Assembly: GCA_027035825.1 (NCBI GenBank)
Contig: JALVTX010000208.1
Coordinates: 1-6,335 of the forward strand
From: Mariprofundaceae bacterium
GTDB lineage: Bacteria > Pseudomonadota > Zetaproteobacteria > Mariprofundales > Mariprofundaceae
Length of the DNA stretch: 6,335 bases
Direction: 5' to 3'
Shown: piece after piece, positions 6,170 through 6,335 of the stretch
Layout of the letters: each line of letters begins with the position of its first letter
Numbering within the stretch: position 1 is the first letter of the stretch
Made by a program: the position numbers and the translations under genes
The notes under the pieces: model-generated
What the model was told of the DNA's origin: nothing
The model's input: the letters and a program-made list of their open reading frames with translations, nothing else
Databases searched by the model: none

Positions 6170-6209
6170 GGCGGCAGGCTAGCCCGGATGTTTCATGTGA
6201 CCAAGCGTC
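6170..6209 (-). other. Short leader of the mini oxidase gene, cut by an IS end
   Basis: Forty bases between the start codon and the presumed IS boundary. No convincing -10/-35 pair and no strong ribosome binding site is seen on the minus strand. A weak pairing of TTGGTC with TAGCCT at 17 bases spacing exists but would leave almost no leader and is not supported. Confidence 0.4.
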
Positions 6210-6226
6210 TGTGCTGGTTCAGCACA
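6210..6226. repeat. Palindromic tip, probable IS end
   Basis: TGTGCTG-GTT-CAGCACA is a perfect 7-bp inverted repeat around a 3-base loop. It begins with TG, as terminal repeats of IS3/IS481-type elements do, and lies just downstream of the transposase stop. I infer the element ends at or near 6210; the other end is outside the window. Confidence 0.5.
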
Positions 6227-6242
6227 TATGAGACAAAAGGCA

Positions 6243-6335
6243 TCAGGCCGCCCTCTTGTGGTTGAGGCTGGCAAGATACTTTGCGGGCGGGACAAGGTTC
6301 AAGGCTTGGTGCGGACGAACATGGTTGTAGATGTA
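6243..6335 (-). CDS. Transposase C-terminus, rve (DDE) family, partial
   Basis: Read on the minus strand from the right edge, the 30 codons up to TGA (6243-6245) give YIYNHVRPHQALNLVPPAKY, then LASLNHKRAA. Y-N-x3-RPHQAL-x5-PA-x-YL is the characteristic end of the integrase catalytic domain in IS3/IS481-type transposases. The frame runs off the right edge, so nothing can be said about the catalytic DDE residues or intactness. The coding stretch is short but its motif is unusually clear. Confidence 0.85.
   Translation of the reverse strand, partial: YIYNHVRPHQALNLVPPAKYLASLNHKRAA

Larger units (their letters stand above)
6210..6335 (-). mobile_element. End of an rve-transposase insertion sequence (IS3/IS481 type), partial
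   Basis: Contains the transposase C-terminus and the palindromic tip. The rest of the element lies right of the window. Family assignment rests on the RPHQAL motif of DDE rve transposases; I cannot tell IS3 from IS481 here. Confidence 0.65.

Noticed and set aside
6191..6209. Possible FNR-like box (TTGGT-N4-TGAAA on the minus strand)
   Set aside because: Too many mismatches to TTGAT-N4-ATCAA to support, though an anaerobic regulator would fit the gene content.

Overview
The window is GC-rich, gene-dense proteobacterial DNA, probably from a Beta- or Gammaproteobacterium with a respiratory chain rich in c-type cytochromes. That placement is an inference from base composition, the CcoG-like and cytochrome genes and the gene style; nothing in the window fixes the taxon.

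Plus strand, 1-5084: six genes run head to tail and every junction is a stop/start overlap (GTGA, ATGA, GTGA, GTGA, TGATG), so this looks like one translationally coupled operon whose promoter lies left of the window. In order: (1) a large membrane protein with a spermidine-synthase-like domain, cut by the left edge; (2) a CcoG/FixG-like membrane protein with two [4Fe-4S] ferredoxin motifs; (3) a 159-residue protein with a charged coiled-coil N-terminus and two membrane helices; (4) a small monohaem cytochrome c lipoprotein; (5) a small lipoprotein with a FixH/YtkA-like look; (6) a small secreted monohaem class I cytochrome c.

Minus strand, 6169-5133, convergent with the first operon: a 171-residue protein matching only the C-terminal quarter to third of a haem-copper oxidase subunit I (CcoN/NorB type, with the helix X HxH haem ligands), coupled by a GTGA overlap to a 174-residue cysteine-containing protein I do not recognise. 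The two operons meet at a 48-bp gap with a weak hairpin. At the right edge, about 40 bp upstream of the mini oxidase gene, lies the end of an insertion sequence (palindromic tip plus the last 30 codons of an rve-type transposase, minus strand).

Taken together, the window reads like a scattered parts list of a cbb3-type oxidase (CcoG-like, a possible CcoP-type anchor, CcoH/FixH-like, separate monohaem cytochromes, a mini CcoN), but with no complete catalytic subunit. It may be an undescribed membrane redox module or an accessory locus to an oxidase or NO reductase encoded elsewhere. That functional reading is inference; the individual domain calls rest on motifs seen in the translations.
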